Of a DNA stretch of 64,000 bases, positions 34,671-49,800 are shown one piece after another. The position numbers and the translations under genes were made by a program. The notes beneath the pieces were generated by a model. That model searched no databases. It saw nothing but the letters and a program-made list of their open reading frames with translations, and was not told the DNA's origin. Position 1 is the first letter of the stretch, and every line of letters begins with the position of its first letter. Source of the DNA: Lumbricus rubellus (taxonomy: Eukaryota; Annelida; Clitellata; Crassiclitellata; Lumbricidae); assembly GCA_945859605.1 (NCBI GenBank), contig OX243825.1:24886213-24950212 (forward strand), in the 5' to 3' direction.

Positions 34671-36390
34671 TGATTAAACGTATAGGCCTATACCTTGGAG
34701 GCTTGGACTATAACATCGACGGGATACAAAGGCTACGATTCTACGAAGCCGACGAAAATTAAACGATTGACCGAGACTCAGGTTGCGGCAATTCATCCAG
34801 GACTCTTTTACGTTTGTGTGAGCACTGCAGTTAGCCCACAATTACGTAATTGCAATCATAAGGTTGTTGATTGCAATATCAATTATCCATTGGTATGCGG
34901 CCTATCATAGGCTGTTGTCCAAACTTCTAGAGCTCAACTCGAAAAGGACACGGAGCATAGAGATGTACGCTATATATATAAAATATATAGGCTAGAGAGA
35001 ATATGGCCTATCTCCGCTGCATAAAAAAGTGAAGTCATCAACGACCTTAATATACATTTAACGGTAATCACGCCAGTGACGTCACAAGCCATGTTAGTTT
35101 TAAAATTTACTTTTCCAGCTGTTGGAAGGTGTAAGACTGTGATTGGTCCGCACGATTACTGTCGATTAGACGTGATTTGATTGGCCGGCACGATTACACA
35201 GAGCGACATCAATTTTGCGGCGTGATATTCCCTCTAGCCTTATATTTTAATACATCTCTATGACACGGAGCTACACCCTTAACGACAGATGTCGCAACGC
35301 TTCCGTCCTTTCACCAAACGCATGATTTTCTACATCGATGATTTGTTAAACAAGATCGAAAACAACCACACGTCGATGCAACCACCTGCTCGTAACTAAA
35401 ATAATACCAATTATTGTAGCGTACGGAATCGAGAAATGAGGATAGAAAGAAACTGAAAAGTTTTACAAAAATGAACTGAAATACATCGAAAACTGTAAAG
35501 ACGTCAACAGCCTTTGTAACTATAACTTTTTAATGATAATAACATTAAATGATCATCCTCACACAGTTGTACCATTAGGCCTACTCTGAAATCTTTGGTC
35601 TTCTGTACACATTTATTTTGTATCAAAGGCACGGCTTAATCCAACGAACAATTAACATTTTAATGTTTATTTAGCAGCTTAATTATAGTTTCTTGTTTAA
35701 TTAAAGTGGACGATGCGAAACGTCGATAGACCGACGCCAAGAAGACGGACTGTACGCCCACTGCCATGTTATCTCCTCTGTCAGCTATGTGTATGTATTT
35801 AGAGGCACTATGGCAAGTGTGTATATTGACCATTCTGTATAATATATATGTATGTATGTATATATATCTGTTCTTTTTGACGTCTCCTGCTTTTGATATG
35901 GTGGTTCGCAACTGAATTGATCTGGTTTGACAACAGCTTGCTGAACTTGACTTTCTATTACTAACTGATGATGCACATTCTTATGATGTCCATATTAACC
36001 TGGATGTCACAATCGATGTTCACAGAGCACATCAGAAGTGCTCCAGTTTCTTTCAGCCATGGCATCTCAGAATTGTCAAGATCCTCTTTCTGGTCTGTAA
36101 AGCACAACCCAGAAATCGTAATCGTAAATTTGTATACGCCGCTTCAAGAGAAACTCCTCAGAGGTGCTCTCGACCTGACACCAAACCACAATAAAGGAGA
36201 ATGGTTTTCATACACTTTCGGAAAAGGACAAAGAAAGACTAAGAAGTTCATTACAGAAACTATTAGGTAACTTATTCCTGAAAGATGGGCCGACCATAGC
36301 AAAACTTTTATGCAGCTCTGTTGAAATTCAAGCCACAGGTGCAACCAAGTCACCTTCCATTTCAGAGCGAAGGAATCTATGACCTAGAAT
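34671..36390. other. Intergenic, no gene recognised
   Basis: Several short frames (for example 35968-36270, plus) show no family similarity and no clear splice context. A (TA/TG)n patch lies near 35840-35870. Confidence 0.5.
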
Positions 36391-36439
36391 GGATAGCACT
36401 AAAAGTGCCCTTAAATGCCTCTCAGACTATATGCAAAAT

Positions 36440-36625
36440 TCGTTATCCGCATCCTCATGTCTTTCATTGCACTCTGCTGCTTATCATCTTGATCATCTGA
36501 TCATCTTGGTCTTTTTGCTGCTCTCGATCAATATCGGACATTTCTTGTGGTTGGTCCCTTCATTTGGAATGACCTCCTTTACCAAGGGTGAAGGAGAAAA
36601 AACTTTGAAAGAAACTAATGACTGA
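36440..36625 (+). pseudogene. LINE C-terminal fragment
   Basis: One frame reads RTFLVVGPFIWNDLLYQG, the standard R-x-F-x-x-x-G-P-x-x-W-N motif at the end of CR1/L2-like reverse-transcriptase proteins. It is truncated upstream. Confidence 0.65.
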
Positions 36626-37049
36626 TTTTCCACATCAATCTCTCATTCTCTAAAGGCATTTTGCTAGGGTTCCAGACTGAGAGTCCCTCTCAATGGTAAT
36701 TCTGTGAGAGTCGCTATGTAAATCTATGGATACGATATACACCGACTCACATCCCACCCAAGTGCTGACACTGTGTGAGCAACAGAGTGAGTAAGCGAAT
36801 TACCACAGTTGCGAAATGACCAGAATATTGCTTACACTTGTGTTCACAACTGACTGGCTGGCACAGGTCAAGAACTACCTGCTGCCAACAACAGAACCGC
36901 TCATGAAGAACAAATTTACAATGCTTAATGTGATAGGAAAGAATTTGTGTTTATGGCATGTGAAATTGAATGGTGAATCATTGTTTTGTATTAATTAATG
37001 TGGAAGCATTGTGCATCATATGTTTGCATATCCTTTGCCTGTCATATAC

Positions 37050-37176
37050 ATATTTCTGCGGCAGTAGATTCCGCAACACAGCACATAAAGAAATTGCTTC
37101 TGCGGTGAAAGGTTTTAAGCAGGTAGTTGACGCTGAACTTTTGAAGAGACTGGACAACCGTGAGGAAATAAGTTGA
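37050..37176 (+). other. Coding-like segment, unrecognised
   Basis: After an acceptor-like atttctgcggcag, a frame reads FRNTAHKEIASAVKGF, KQVVDAELLKRLDNREEIS and stop. The composition looks protein-like, but I do not recognise it and found no partner exon. It could be a decayed exon or part of a repeat. Confidence 0.25.
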
Positions 37177-37322
37177 CACATGTTATCTTTTCTATTCTTT
37201 TTACGGGCTTATAATTTTTATAAGGCGCCTCTTACAGTACAGCCTAAGAGTGTGAAGAAGTCCACAAAATAATTATAGGTATATTGGTTGTTTTCACCAT
37301 TGAATGACGTAGAGTCTTGACT

Positions 37323-37404
<82 letters not shown>

Positions 37405-37450
37405 TTTAATCAGGAATCAGGTTGACAAGCCGCAACACGGTTACAAGTCA
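37323..37450 (-). repeat. (TA)n microsatellite and a LINE/SINE tail
   Basis: About 80 bases of pure tatata followed by taatcaggaatcaggttgac and aagccgcaacacggttac. The latter is the inverse of the tail of the SINE at 34450-34670, so the (TA)n is probably the tail of a minus-strand retroposon. Confidence 0.75.
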
Positions 37451-37716
37451 AAGAGAAAAAATAGTTTTAAAAATTAGTTTGTTCATTGTTCACAGGTTAT
37501 TTTTATGTATTAATTTTAAACTTCGTTTATTTTATCATATGGATTAAGCTATTTTAAGAAAATACTTACCAGACTTTTACTTTAAGCTTAATATTTAATA
37601 TTTAAGCTTACCCATTCGTCAAAGGTATATCTGTAGCTAGGTTGGTGAAAGATATGCTCTACTGGATGAATTATTCGGAATGCTAAAAACATTAAATAGC
37701 CATTTTATGTTTACAG

Positions 37717-37898
37717 TTCAAAAATGAATAACAGTGAAGTCAGTGAAGGAGAAGGCAAAGTTAATGACGATGATGATTGTGAGCAAGATGATGAGACGGA
37801 TGACAAAAAGGGGGAAGGTACTGAAGGTACATCATTTGATGATGATGAGTCTTGTGATGCTGATGATGATGATGATACTGAAGATGAAGATTCTTCTG
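37717..37898 (+). CDS. PHRF1: PHRF1 exon: start and acidic N-terminus
   Basis: Acceptor ttatgtttacag suggests a separate 5' UTR exon upstream, not identified. ATG at 37724-37726. Encodes [18 protein letters not shown] and further Asp/Glu runs. Donor gtaggt, phase 1. Confidence 0.85.
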
Positions 37899-40800
37899 GT
37901 AGGTATTTTTTGACACAGATGGTTCGTGAGATTATTGCATTGGTTAACATTATTTTTTATACCATAACGTTTTTTATGTGTTGAACTGCTAATTAATACT
38001 TAATATCCTGTCAGATACATATTTTTGATAAAATAATTTGGCATAACTACATATTTTTATGGTTTGATCCTGTTTCAAAAATTTTAAAGTTCTTATAACA
38101 GGTGAGTATGGTGAGGTCCTTGGCTTAGTTGCCTAATTCGGAAGTGTGCTATAAAGCCCTGCATCATCTTATAAGATACGATAAGCGGATAAGATATTAA
38201 GATATCTTGGCACATATCTTTGACTTATGCATTTGGATAGCAGACAGGTAGCTATGATCTTTGTAAAAAGATGTACTACCAGTCCCACGGTCTTCTGCGA
38301 GGTTTGACATACATTCATAACATTCATAACATTCATAACATTCATAACATGGATGCAGCATCTTTTTTTATTCTGTTTGCTGGAGCTTTCCAGTTGTGCA
38401 TGTCTAGATATCTGAGCATGCGTGCATTTTATTCATTTAAGTCACTCAGCATTTAAAAGGCATTATCAGCACATCAATGTATGTATGAAAGAACCTGCCA
38501 CCTGCCTTCTAGAATTCAAGAGCCTTTATTATAAAGAGGCAGAACTTTAAGAGTTCATTTCTGCTTCAGCTTTTTGGCACTATAAAAATTGTTGACTGTA
38601 AAGGATCTAAAACTGATTCAGTACTGACAATTCTGAAGAGATGTTGTTACTCCTTTGCATTTAGATTCTGAAAGTACCAGTGATGTTACTGATGATGATG
38701 AGGATGATGATGATGATGACGACGATGATGATGAGGATGACGATGATGATGATGATGCATCTGACAAGGCTGAGCCAGTAGCAGCATGTGCTAATAATGA
38801 GCACGAAACTGGAGAATCGTGTCCAATATGCATGCACCCCTTTGGAAAACGGAAAGTGGGAACACCGGATTTGTGTGATCATCTCTTTTGTTTGGAATGT
38901 ATTCTGGAATGGTCAAAGGTATGTGTTATACATGTGTCTAGGATTTTTGCTGCATTTTGAAGTACCTTACAAATCACTAGCCAAACTGATCCGAAATTGT
39001 AAAGAGCAGTTTTGTATGCTACAAATGTTATTCATATAACTAGAGAAAGTCTTCATTGCTCATGAAAACACACATATTTATTGTTTGACATCCTACTCCA
39101 TTTCCAAGGTCTGTGCTGCTGTCAAGAGCTGTCATTTATTTATTTATTTTATTTATTTCTCCATTTCTATAGCTCTCCTTCAAGCTCTCTACTCAGAGGC
39201 TTCTACTTAGAGGTGCTCCCAACTACTGCACGGACACTGCAAGTTGCAATTGAAGGACTTGCTCAAGGTCCCTACGCGTGGCTTTAAGGTGGATTTGAAA
39301 CTAGAACTCTCCAGCTCCAAGACACTGAACGCACCAGTGCTCCACCACGCCCCACATATGACAACGTTTTGTAAATTTGCAGTTGATGTTGACTCATCAT
39401 AGCATAACCAAATTCCTGGTTTTCCAATTGGAAACAGCAGTTTCAGTTTCGGTACACTGCAGATGTTAATTGGCATTGGGTGACTTACGTGGTTCTGCAA
39501 TATTGGAAAACTTAGATGAAATTATTTACAATTGGTCGTGAAGACAATGGTATGCTGAATGTCCTGCATTGGCTCCCTATCCTGCAGCAGATTATGTACT
39601 GATCTGATGCAGAGCTTTTTTTAACATGCATACATGCTGCCATTTACACAGGCACCATCCGTCAGATTGATGTTTAGTGTAAGAGGCAAAGGTGGGTGCA
39701 TGAAAAGGTGCCGTACTCGGGGTATAACGGCCGATTTTAGAATCCTGCTGTTAGATGTTCATAGCAACAGATGGTAACTGTGAGTGATCAGTATGGTCCA
39801 ATGCTGTGGACGAACGGAGAAGCACTCACATGTCATTTTAACTAGCCGCTTATGTAGACGTTAATTAGTTTGGTGTATCTCTTTTATTTCAGAATGTTAA
39901 TACTTGCCCTCTGGATCGACAAGTTTTCCGAATGATTTTGGCGAGACGGAGTTTCTACGACGACGAGGTTTACAAGAGAATCGCTGTTGAAGACAGGCAA
40001 CTCAATGTTGTGGATGAAGGACTTCACTTGGATGAGACGACTTTTTGTGAGGAGTGTGGTCTTGGCGATCGTGAGGATCGACTGCTGCTTTGTGATGGAT
40101 GTGATCGAGGGTACGTCGTCAAACACGTGGTGGAGGAGGAGGAGGAGGGTCATAGAATTGCACATTTACATAGCTCCTCTCAAAAATGTGTTCTGGATAA
40201 GTGATAGACCACGATCAAATAGTAGGTACCTTGAAGGGGTGATATATAAATATTGATTGATTGTTTGATTGAAATATAATGATCTTGAACTGTTGGGACT
40301 AAGAGAGGCAGAGAAAGGGCTTTGAAGGTCATATCACAGTTTGCATGCCAGTATGTGAAGGGCCAACCACAATGACAGTGATGTGTTGCAAACAGAATTT
40401 GGACGTATGATTATATGTAGAAGACAACCAGAATATTTTGCGCTGCAGATCAATGAGATCATTGACTATCGTTAATTAAGTTTTAGAACCACCTTACGAC
40501 CATTTTGAGTGATGTTCTTGCATTTCGTGTTGCTGTCCCAGGGAATAGAAGCGACAACTAAAGTGTATTCGTTGCTCAAACTTCTTTTCTTCTAAGTTCA
40601 AGAAACATCTCAAAACTCACTGCTTCTCATTGACCATCGAATATCTGGATATCTGACTATTCCATCTGTGACTTTTCTCATGTTAAAATATTTTGAACGA
40701 CAATGATTGTTAAAGAAAGCTAATAGATGCTTATTTTCATCTTAACATTGATTCTAGAAGTTAAAGTGAAGTATTCAAGACTGACTACATGGATATTCAT

Positions 40801-43800
40801 AAGATAATAAGGAGTTTCATTAGTGTCAAGGCTAAGCTTTCCATAGCCAGACCCTTACCCATTGGCCGTGGGTAAGGGTATACGTTTCGATGTGAGAAAT
40901 GTTTTGCGGCATCTTGGCAAATGTTGTGCTCTGTACACGTAGAGAGGGTCAAAAGTAAGAGTTTGTCACAGATCGAACTACATTCGTAATTGTACGAAGC
41001 CATTGGATATTGTATTGTATTCAAACATTTATATATGGTACCCATTCGCTGATTTTTTTGTTGTTGTGTGCAATGTTACTGTTAGCCATTGTGTTTTTGT
41101 TCAGTTACCACTTGGAGTGTCTTGATCCGCCTTTGAATCGAGTACCACGTGGAGATTGGTTTTGTCCTGGCTGTTGTAAGTAAAACGCTTAATTTAAAAT
41201 TTATTCGCTATTTATATAATAGATACGTTTGTAGAAGTTGAATGTGCGGTTTAAAAAATTCGAAATTGGGGAGGGGCACATTCATCTACCCAAACTCCAC
41301 TGCTTTGCATCTTGGTGATCGTCCTTTGGCCATTCGTTAATTCCCCCCAAATCAGGACCAAGCCTCCGCCTATGCACAGAGGTAATTTCAATAACTCGCC
41401 AACCGAAACAGGTTAAAAAAATTCCATGCTCACGATCAGATTAATTTTTATATCGCATTCGCTTGGGCACTCACACTATTTGGGTCAACTCGGCGCCTGT
41501 GTCAGGAACGAGTATGTTCTGGAGCACATGAATGCATGAACGAGAGGTTTGAGCTATGAGTGAATGGCATATAACCAATGCGAATCTGATGCAGGTTGCT
41601 GAAGCATGTTCAACAGACATTCTGCACTAGATCGCGCACTGTACTTGAAAACATGATACCAGGAAAACTTTGTTGCCGATTAGAAAATCTGCCAAGGCAA
41701 GGTTCCATATGAACTGAATTTTTCCAAAGTTCAAACAAAGTCTGTTGGACGACATCCATGAAGCGCCTCTGATGTCAGAAGAATTTTCTCCATTATGGAG
41801 ATAGCCTCTGCAGCTGGTTCATGCACACACACACATGCACACACACACGCACCAGAATATCATGAGCATACTGATGAGCTGCAATCTAGGAGTTGAAGCA
41901 ACCTATGTCCAATAAATCAGCTGCACAGAAGAGATAGGTAAAGGGTCTTAGGTAGAACCTTGAAGAAGACCAAGTTTTGTCATGGACCGGTCAGACCATG
42001 TGGATCCAAATATACGCATCACTGCTTGAGTGTGCGTGGAGAGGATTGGATGCAGATTGCAGACCCAACAGCAGCAGACGATCCACAACAGCAAACGGTC
42101 TTTCAAGACACTCCCGTAGCATGACAATAATGCCGTAGTTATTAGTTAATGCTGTCGAAAGTCACACTAGCCTTGATAACTACAGGATGTTTATGTGCCC
42201 CAGTACCTGTGTATTATGCTATTCAGCTATTATCTTTTTTACATATACAGACCAGTTTTGCCACCTCTTGATTCACAGATCAGTATTATGACCAAAAAGG
42301 TTTGTTTGTTACTCCGCATATTTGCGATGGCAACTTATTTGAAACCTTGAATAAATTGAATTGTTGACGATGGTCTCTTGAACGTTGATATAACAACAGT
42401 TGTGTTGTATGTCTGGTTGAAGACACATAACACTATCATATGCAGTGTATTTCATGTGACTCATAAAAACATTTTGCTTCTCGCATCTCACTTAGTGACA
42501 CTTGCTACAAAAAAAGCAATAGCTTATGAAATCTGTCGGATTGCCGCATCAATCGGATGAACAATTAGTGGACGAAATGTCCAAGCTTGTTTTAGTGTGA
42601 CTTCAGCTGTGAACTCTAATGTGTCTAGCGTTTCATGTGTGTAAAGTTGAGTATTAAATTTCAGCTAGAAATCACGAACAGAACACAGCAAATGAAGCAG
42701 CTGAAGAGGCAAGTCAGACGAGGAGACGCACGGAACCAGTTGCTCGAACTATCGTCGCTCAAAGAGTTCGCAATGCAGTCATTCAAAGTCGAATGACTCG
42801 ACGGCAAATCATTCTTTCTGAGGTATGTGTGTGTGTGTGTGTGTGCATTACAAGACGTTGCAGAATATTCTTAAGCTTTACTTTGGGTTGAATGACAGTG
42901 AACTTTGGCCAATCACAGCATTAGCATGCATATCTTAGATTATCTTAGAAAAAGATATTTTCATTCTGTAAAAAGTATTCTGAAGCAGATTAACTGTAGA
43001 ATATTACTGAACAAAAAAAATCAAAAACCGACATGTGACGTGTTTTGACCCCGATGTCACATATGTTGTGTGGAACAAGTGTGGACAGCACACAGAAACA
43101 TGCTGTGTTTTTGGCTCGTGTGTTTCTCTGCATTCTGTCATGCTTCGTCAATTTTATATGTCTTTTATATGCATATTTTTAGTCAGGCTTCTGTAGCGTA
43201 AAGTAGTTTAATTATGCTGTAGATTTTATTCATTTCCATCACATTTTCATAGTGATTGTTGTAGTAGTGGCTGTCGATAATCAGGGATAAATCGTTGAGC
43301 TGTCGATTTTCAATTGAAATTCCAATTTCTTCAGTTGAACAAGTTTTATATGGCTGCTGTGTACTGGTAATAAATGTTCCAATGGTCAAAATGTTAATAT
43401 ACTATTTCTGAATTCACTATTTTGTAAAAGACACTATAGATGTAAATCCTAAGTTCAAATCATGTATGGACTTAAATCCAATCAGAATGCCAGAGTCATT
43501 CTGTAATGTTCTTCATTCTGTGATCACAGCATGCTCTTAAGATATACGATTCCATTCATCATCTCTACATTTAATAGTCGCAGAAGTTGCACAATGCACA
43601 TTGCTGCTTGAGCAGAGACATTTTTCATTTACCCACACGTAATATGTCAGTGTCGTATCAGACAAGACGTGCAATCTCTTAAGATTCAACCCTTTACACC
43701 ATTCGCTTATGGACTACTGTAGTTATAGTGAGCTTGCAGGTTTTTTTTCTCCATGGTTTGAGAGTACAGAGCATGCAGAATGTTTGTATATGGCTGCTAC

Positions 43801-46800
43801 TACGGAGACGATGTTAGCATTAATCGATAAGAAGAAACTTCTTCGGTGCTTGTTAATAATGGACTTTGTGTTTTGGTAATGAAGACTGACACAGATGAAG
43901 AACGTGGCTCAGGTGATGTTGGGCTTTTGGGTCACAGCAGTAGCAATACGTTGGGCCGTGGAACCAAACGAAAAGCTCCATCCAGAGGAAAGAAGCTGCC
44001 CAAGAAACGAAAAAGAACGAGCAAAAAAAGAAAACGAATTGGGAAAGTGAGTAAGAAGCAAACAACTGATGGAGTATCGTCAGGGAAAACTGGGAAGACC
44101 AAGAGGAAGAAAAGAAAGTCCAAAAAGAAGAAAAGAAGAAGAAAAGTGAGTAATTATCTGTTAAAACTTACATTATCACCTATTCCAAATACATTTTGTT
44201 TGAATTTTTTATGACTTTCTTACTAAACTGTTAAAATTTTACATCAGTAAAAAGACTTTCAAATTCATATCGACATACCAAGACTTGCATGAGGTTTTCT
44301 GAATAATGCTCATTGTGCTCAGCAAAGACAGAGTTGTCAAGAGCATCCGAGGACTTTACGCATGTCAGAGCCTAGGACTTAGCTACACTGTAGACTGTCA
44401 ACTCCAGACTGTCTGCTTTTCCAATAGCAGCTATTTCTTTAAAGAATTACCAATAGCTTTGGTGTCTCTGGGGCAGCATTGCGTTGGCTTCCATGTAAAA
44501 CTCTAAAAGTCACGAGGCATTAGTATTGATTTGCGACAAATCTCATTGACTACCGTCGGTAATTGTCAGACAATCATCGGAAGAAGTGAAGATGTGTTTT
44601 CGATTGATGACGAATGTTTGACAAGAAACGCTTGAAGAGGTTCCGTATTAACCCTTACCACTCAGATTAATAATTAATCGGCCCAAATTTGTCCGGTGAG
44701 AGGGACACTAGATGCATTTCATCACGGGAGGATAACTAAATATAATAACCATAATTCAGATGTAGATAGGGCTGCCAACTTTTGATTTTGCCATTCCGGG
44801 ACGCTCAGTTACTCGAAATGCACTGTCCACATAGCCTAGCTATGCCTCTCTGCGCAATGTTACAACTGTTGTGTAGCACAACAATCCGCTAACAATTACT
44901 GCAGATAAGTCGTCAAAAAACAAGTAGCCTAGTTTTTCTGGCAAAATATATTGAAAACAGACTGACATTACATAGGACACAATGCCAGTGAGTAGTGTAA
45001 GTGGTTTTAACGGCTTCAACCCAGACTAAACGCTGTCCAGCATCCAATGTTGAGCCAACAATGTCAGGTCTGGCAGGTCAAGAACGCAAAATCATCGTAC
45101 AGATTGTTGAGTTTTGTGTCAAAATAAGAGCATTTTGTTAAGTGGAACTTTACCACAAATTCCGGGACAATTTGAGATCAATCCGGGACACGGGACGCAA
45201 GGGCCGATTCCGGGACTGTCTCGGCGAATCCGGGACGGTTGGCAGCCCTAGATGTAGATGTACTGTTCTAAGTAGGTGAAAGGTAGGCCTTTAGTTGCTC
45301 TTAGACATTATCATAACCCGAGACGCTTCATTGAAAGTTATTGGTACAGATGGTTAGTATTCATGCACAAATCAAGTAACATGATCCTTGCTTTTGGGTC
45401 TGGTATCCTGGCGTATTAAAAATATGGGGATATTGTTACAGTAATCCATCCGTGACCTGGCTCATTTAACTGCACCTGCTGTGTTAATAGCAGAGTTTTT
45501 GCTTATTTATTTTAGATGCTGAAAAATGCAAGAACCAAAAAATCTTTTCAAACAGTTACTACAGCTAAGACACGTCTGGCTAATCGTTTGGGGATTGCGT
45601 GCCCTCTAGCAGGACAGCAGTTGCCACGCCAGGTCAAACCGACACGTTCAGACAGTTTCCCAACCTGCTCAAGATTTGAGGCTGCTGCAACTTTAACATT
45701 GTCGATATGGGGCAGTCGGAACGACCTTGATCCTGTTGTGTAAGTATAAAGATCTAAAGATCAAGAGCATTTTTTGCATATGATACAGCACCTGCAGTAG
45801 AGTTGCATCTAAGGTACACGGAGGTCAGATAGTTTCCATATTTTCTTATGTTTATGGTACTTAGCAAAGTTATGCTTTCCACAATTGACCATTCTGTGTA
45901 GGTTTCAGAATTTTTTCCGACCCTATGTCATCTGAGTCATTGAAATAGCATTTCACAGATTTGACAGAGCTGCGTGTCATTGTCGACTAAGGAAAACATT
46001 GCATTGCATGAAGTAATTATAATCTAGTTATAAACACTAGGCAATGCAGGCATATCTGTAGAAAGTAATTTATAAATATTATAAATATTTTAGTATATCA
46101 AAACAAAATTTTGGAAGTTTTAAAATACAAGCAAAGTCTATTTACTTAGAGTGATCCTGTTGTGTAAGTATAAAGTATTAGCTAATAGATATGATGGGCT
46201 TTTCTGTGCATTCTTCCTCATCTGCAGTCGCCATTGGAAAGTTTAGTTGAAGGTTGTCGTTTCGAGCATTCTCTTGTTGGATAATCAATTCATTTAAATT
46301 TTAGTTGCTCATGAGTTTTCTCTTTAGCTGTGGCTTGGCTGGGAACCCCCATGAGCAAAATTCTTGAAGGGCACTGTATAAATTTCCAGAGTGAACGAAT
46401 GAATAAATCTTACAAAATTTGAATATCCATGAAAGTGAATAATATCATTTCACATGGCCAACAGTATGCCAGAAGGATTCAACCATCCAACATTCTCAAA
46501 TTGCTATATGTCTTAACTCCTTGATTTGTGTTTTCAATTCATTGAACAATGCTGTGACTTTTGATTGAGAGCACTGTCCTCAGAAGCCTAAGAAAGCAAC
46601 ATTTTATATCTCGAAACTGACTCCAAAATTAGCGCTGCTCTTCTAGTTCAGCGCAACTTTTATTGATTAGCCTATATGCTAGCCCTCTATATTAATTAAT
46701 TATATAAGTTAAGTTAACAGTAGATTTTATAAGTTCTTAATTTAATTACAGGTGATCTGAATTATTGAATTTGCATCTGGCAGATGGTTGCAGTGCTCAG

Positions 46801-49800
46801 TTAGTTCCCTTTTGGTTAATCCAGACTTGTGTTTTTCATTTACAGCCCTGCTGAAAGTGAAGCAGCTTTGGAAGATAGTGAGCCAACCAGAAGCCTTCCC
46901 GACACTCATGGGTATGGACCACATAAGCTTCTAACATGCATCTGGCAGATACAAACACTGATTTAATTTTTAAGCTTTTGATATGAACTCATTGTTAAAC
47001 TGGAGTTCATATACTTATTTGAGAATAGGCATTAACCGCCATAATTGCCTAAATGTCATGCGTAATAATGCTCTCTTTTTAGATTATGTGCTCTTGGAAT
47101 TCTCAGATTGATGGAGTATACATCTTCAGATTTGAGGCCCTCTCTCTTAGCCCTTGTATTGAGTATCCAATTATTGTTCTTGAGTTAGTGAATTAATGAT
47201 TATTGATGAATCCACCATTTTGACCATCATCAGCAAATCGTCCATGCATGAGACTTTTTGGCATTTAGGCAAAGTCGGCTAGTCGACATCTAATAGTGAA
47301 GGCCAGAAATAAGACAACCAATTGAATAGGATAATAGAGGCTTCAATGACTGTTCTTAACAGCAAGTCTGTTCTCAGCTTGTATCCTACCCACTTCCTTT
47401 GTCTCGCTTTTATTGTCTGTGCTCTATTCTCTCTTCTCTGATCATTCTCGTCACTTCGTATTATATTGTCATGTTCCATTTAGCTAATCTTCTTCATTGT
47501 TCACATGTCCACATTTTGAAGTCTTTCTATATTTCCTATTTTTCTCATGGTCCATGTCTCTGATCCAACTGGCCGTATCAATGTTTTATCAGTCGTTTCT
47601 TCAGATTCCTGTTAACTTTTTGTTCTCAATCTTATATATATTTTCGTAAGTCTGTGTGTTTGTTAGATGAACATGGCCACACTTTTCAAGAAATCGACCC
47701 CAATTTTTCACAAGGGTTTTGGGTCAACCCTAGGCAGGTCATTGGGGGTGGGGGGGTTGGCGATCTCGGCCAACACCATCTTCATGTTCATCAGGGCCAA
47801 AACCTCTCCCATGACATCTACCTCGAGAGACGGCAGTGATTTTCATATTGCCCAACGGTGTCGTTGCTAAAAAATAAAGAAAGCTTTTGTATCCTGAGAA
47901 GCTGTCCCATTTTTTTTATGCAGTGTCAATTTCAGTGTCCCTGGATCAATAAGCGCTTGATTTATTTATACTTCTCAGTAGTTGCTCACCCAAGACCATC
48001 TGAATTCTCGAGGCTTCCAAGACCATCTGAATTCTCAAGGCTTCCAAGACCATCTGAATTCTCGAGGCTTCCAAGACCATCTGAATTCTCGAGGCTTCCA
48101 AGACCATCTGAATTCTCGAGGCTTCCAAGACCATCTGAATTCTCGAGGCTTCCAAGACCATCTGAATTCTCAAGGCTTCCAAGACCATCTGAATTCTCGA
48201 GGCTGATGTCACTCATCGTCACTTATGATACGTGGACATTCAAAACCATGTGCTTCTACAAGATCTCAAACCTACAATAACATTCCTTGTGCCATTCACA
48301 CATTTTCAAGGTTTTGAAGAAAATACTTTGACTTTGTTTCCTGTTTGGTTATTAATCTGTTTCATAGTTTCATTTGAACCTTTGTGCTCTCATTGACACT
48401 GAACGGAATGATGTCCTTAAGTGTTGCACCATCTGTTTTTTCTCTCAGTCTTTATACATGAACTTTCTTGCTTTTTATGTGATCTTTGTGTGTTTTCAGA
48501 ACTAAGAGAACTTTGAAATCTTGCCAAAGTGCTGTTGATGTTCTTGGAGATATCCTTCAAGGGCAGAAATTGTTAAAGTTGGCACCAGAGAAAATTTTCA
48601 TTGCAAAAGATGGTAAACTATTATATTTAACTATTAGTGAATTGTTGTTCTTATTATTTCATAGTAACCAGTGCCTTGCAGATCATCCATGCGCTAGTTG
48701 GTACATAGAGAAAGTTCCTTTGTTTCCCGTTTCTCTTCCTCTCCCTTTCACCTAATTGTGGTAAACAGACTGCTCAGAGAGCGACCATCCATTGTAAGAG
48801 TATAACTGTATGTAACGAATGGAGTGATCATACCATATCACTTTTGGAGTAGAGAAGCTCCTGGACACTGGTATGAGGCAAATAAGTGGATGTTGTGGTG
48901 GCTTAGTGAATGTGTTGAATGACAAGACAACCAAGACGAATTCGATGAGATACATAGGTTAATGGGACTGTTACAGACACACTTCTCAGACCAGCTGCAC
49001 AGTTTTCTTGCAGTGAAAAACATATATGAGCCATGCCAGGAAAAGGCGTGAGCAGCTTTCCTTGGCTTATTGTGAATGTGCTTATTTAGGATTTCAGATT
49101 AAGTTGAATTTTCACTGGGTAGCTCTCATACTTGGAACTTCTTCAGCACTTACAGAGAAAATTCACGGGAAGCATCTTATTCACAGGCGTTCATTCAAAC
49201 AGAATCGATAAGCAGGTGGTCAAAATACATGGAGTCAGACAAATTGCAGTATGAATGCTACTCATGGTATGAACAGATGGTTACTTCAGGAACCGAATTT
49301 GACTGTTTATCAGCCATGCAAGGCGGCCATCATGTCCTCATTTTTTACCATCGCCGTATACTGAATGCAAGACTTGAGTCAACGTTTAAGAGTGGGAAGT
49401 GATACCGTGTCCGTGTGCTCTTCATGCTTGGAGTATTAACGTTACTATAATCTCCCTTCCTCTGCTAAACTCACTGCCTTCTGCTAAAACCTCTGGAATT
49501 TTTGAAGTTCTTTATTCTGTTTTTAGGAATTTTCTTCAGTTGAAACTCATGAAATTTCTTAGATTCTTGACTGCTCTTTTCAATGGTAATCATTGGAACT
49601 TTCTCAGGTTCTTCACTTTTTTCGCATCTGTGATCTCAGGAATTCTCTGAGATTTGTGATATACTCTCCCGCTGAAATCTTTGAAACTTTTCAAAGTTCT
49701 TGAGTTTCCTCTTCATCACAAAAATATTTAGAACTACATGGGTTGCTTAATTTCTTTTTCACTGAAACCTGTGATGTTCTGATGTTCTTTAGCCTAAACC

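Noticed and set aside
35968..36270. 100-codon plus-strand frame as a gene
   Set aside because: No family similarity, no clear splice sites, and a repeat-rich intergenic setting.
47858..48280. Frames with nine-residue repeats such as RPSEFSRLP on both strands
   Set aside because: They translate the 27-bp intronic minisatellite. Both strands being open follows from the period, and no conserved domain is present.
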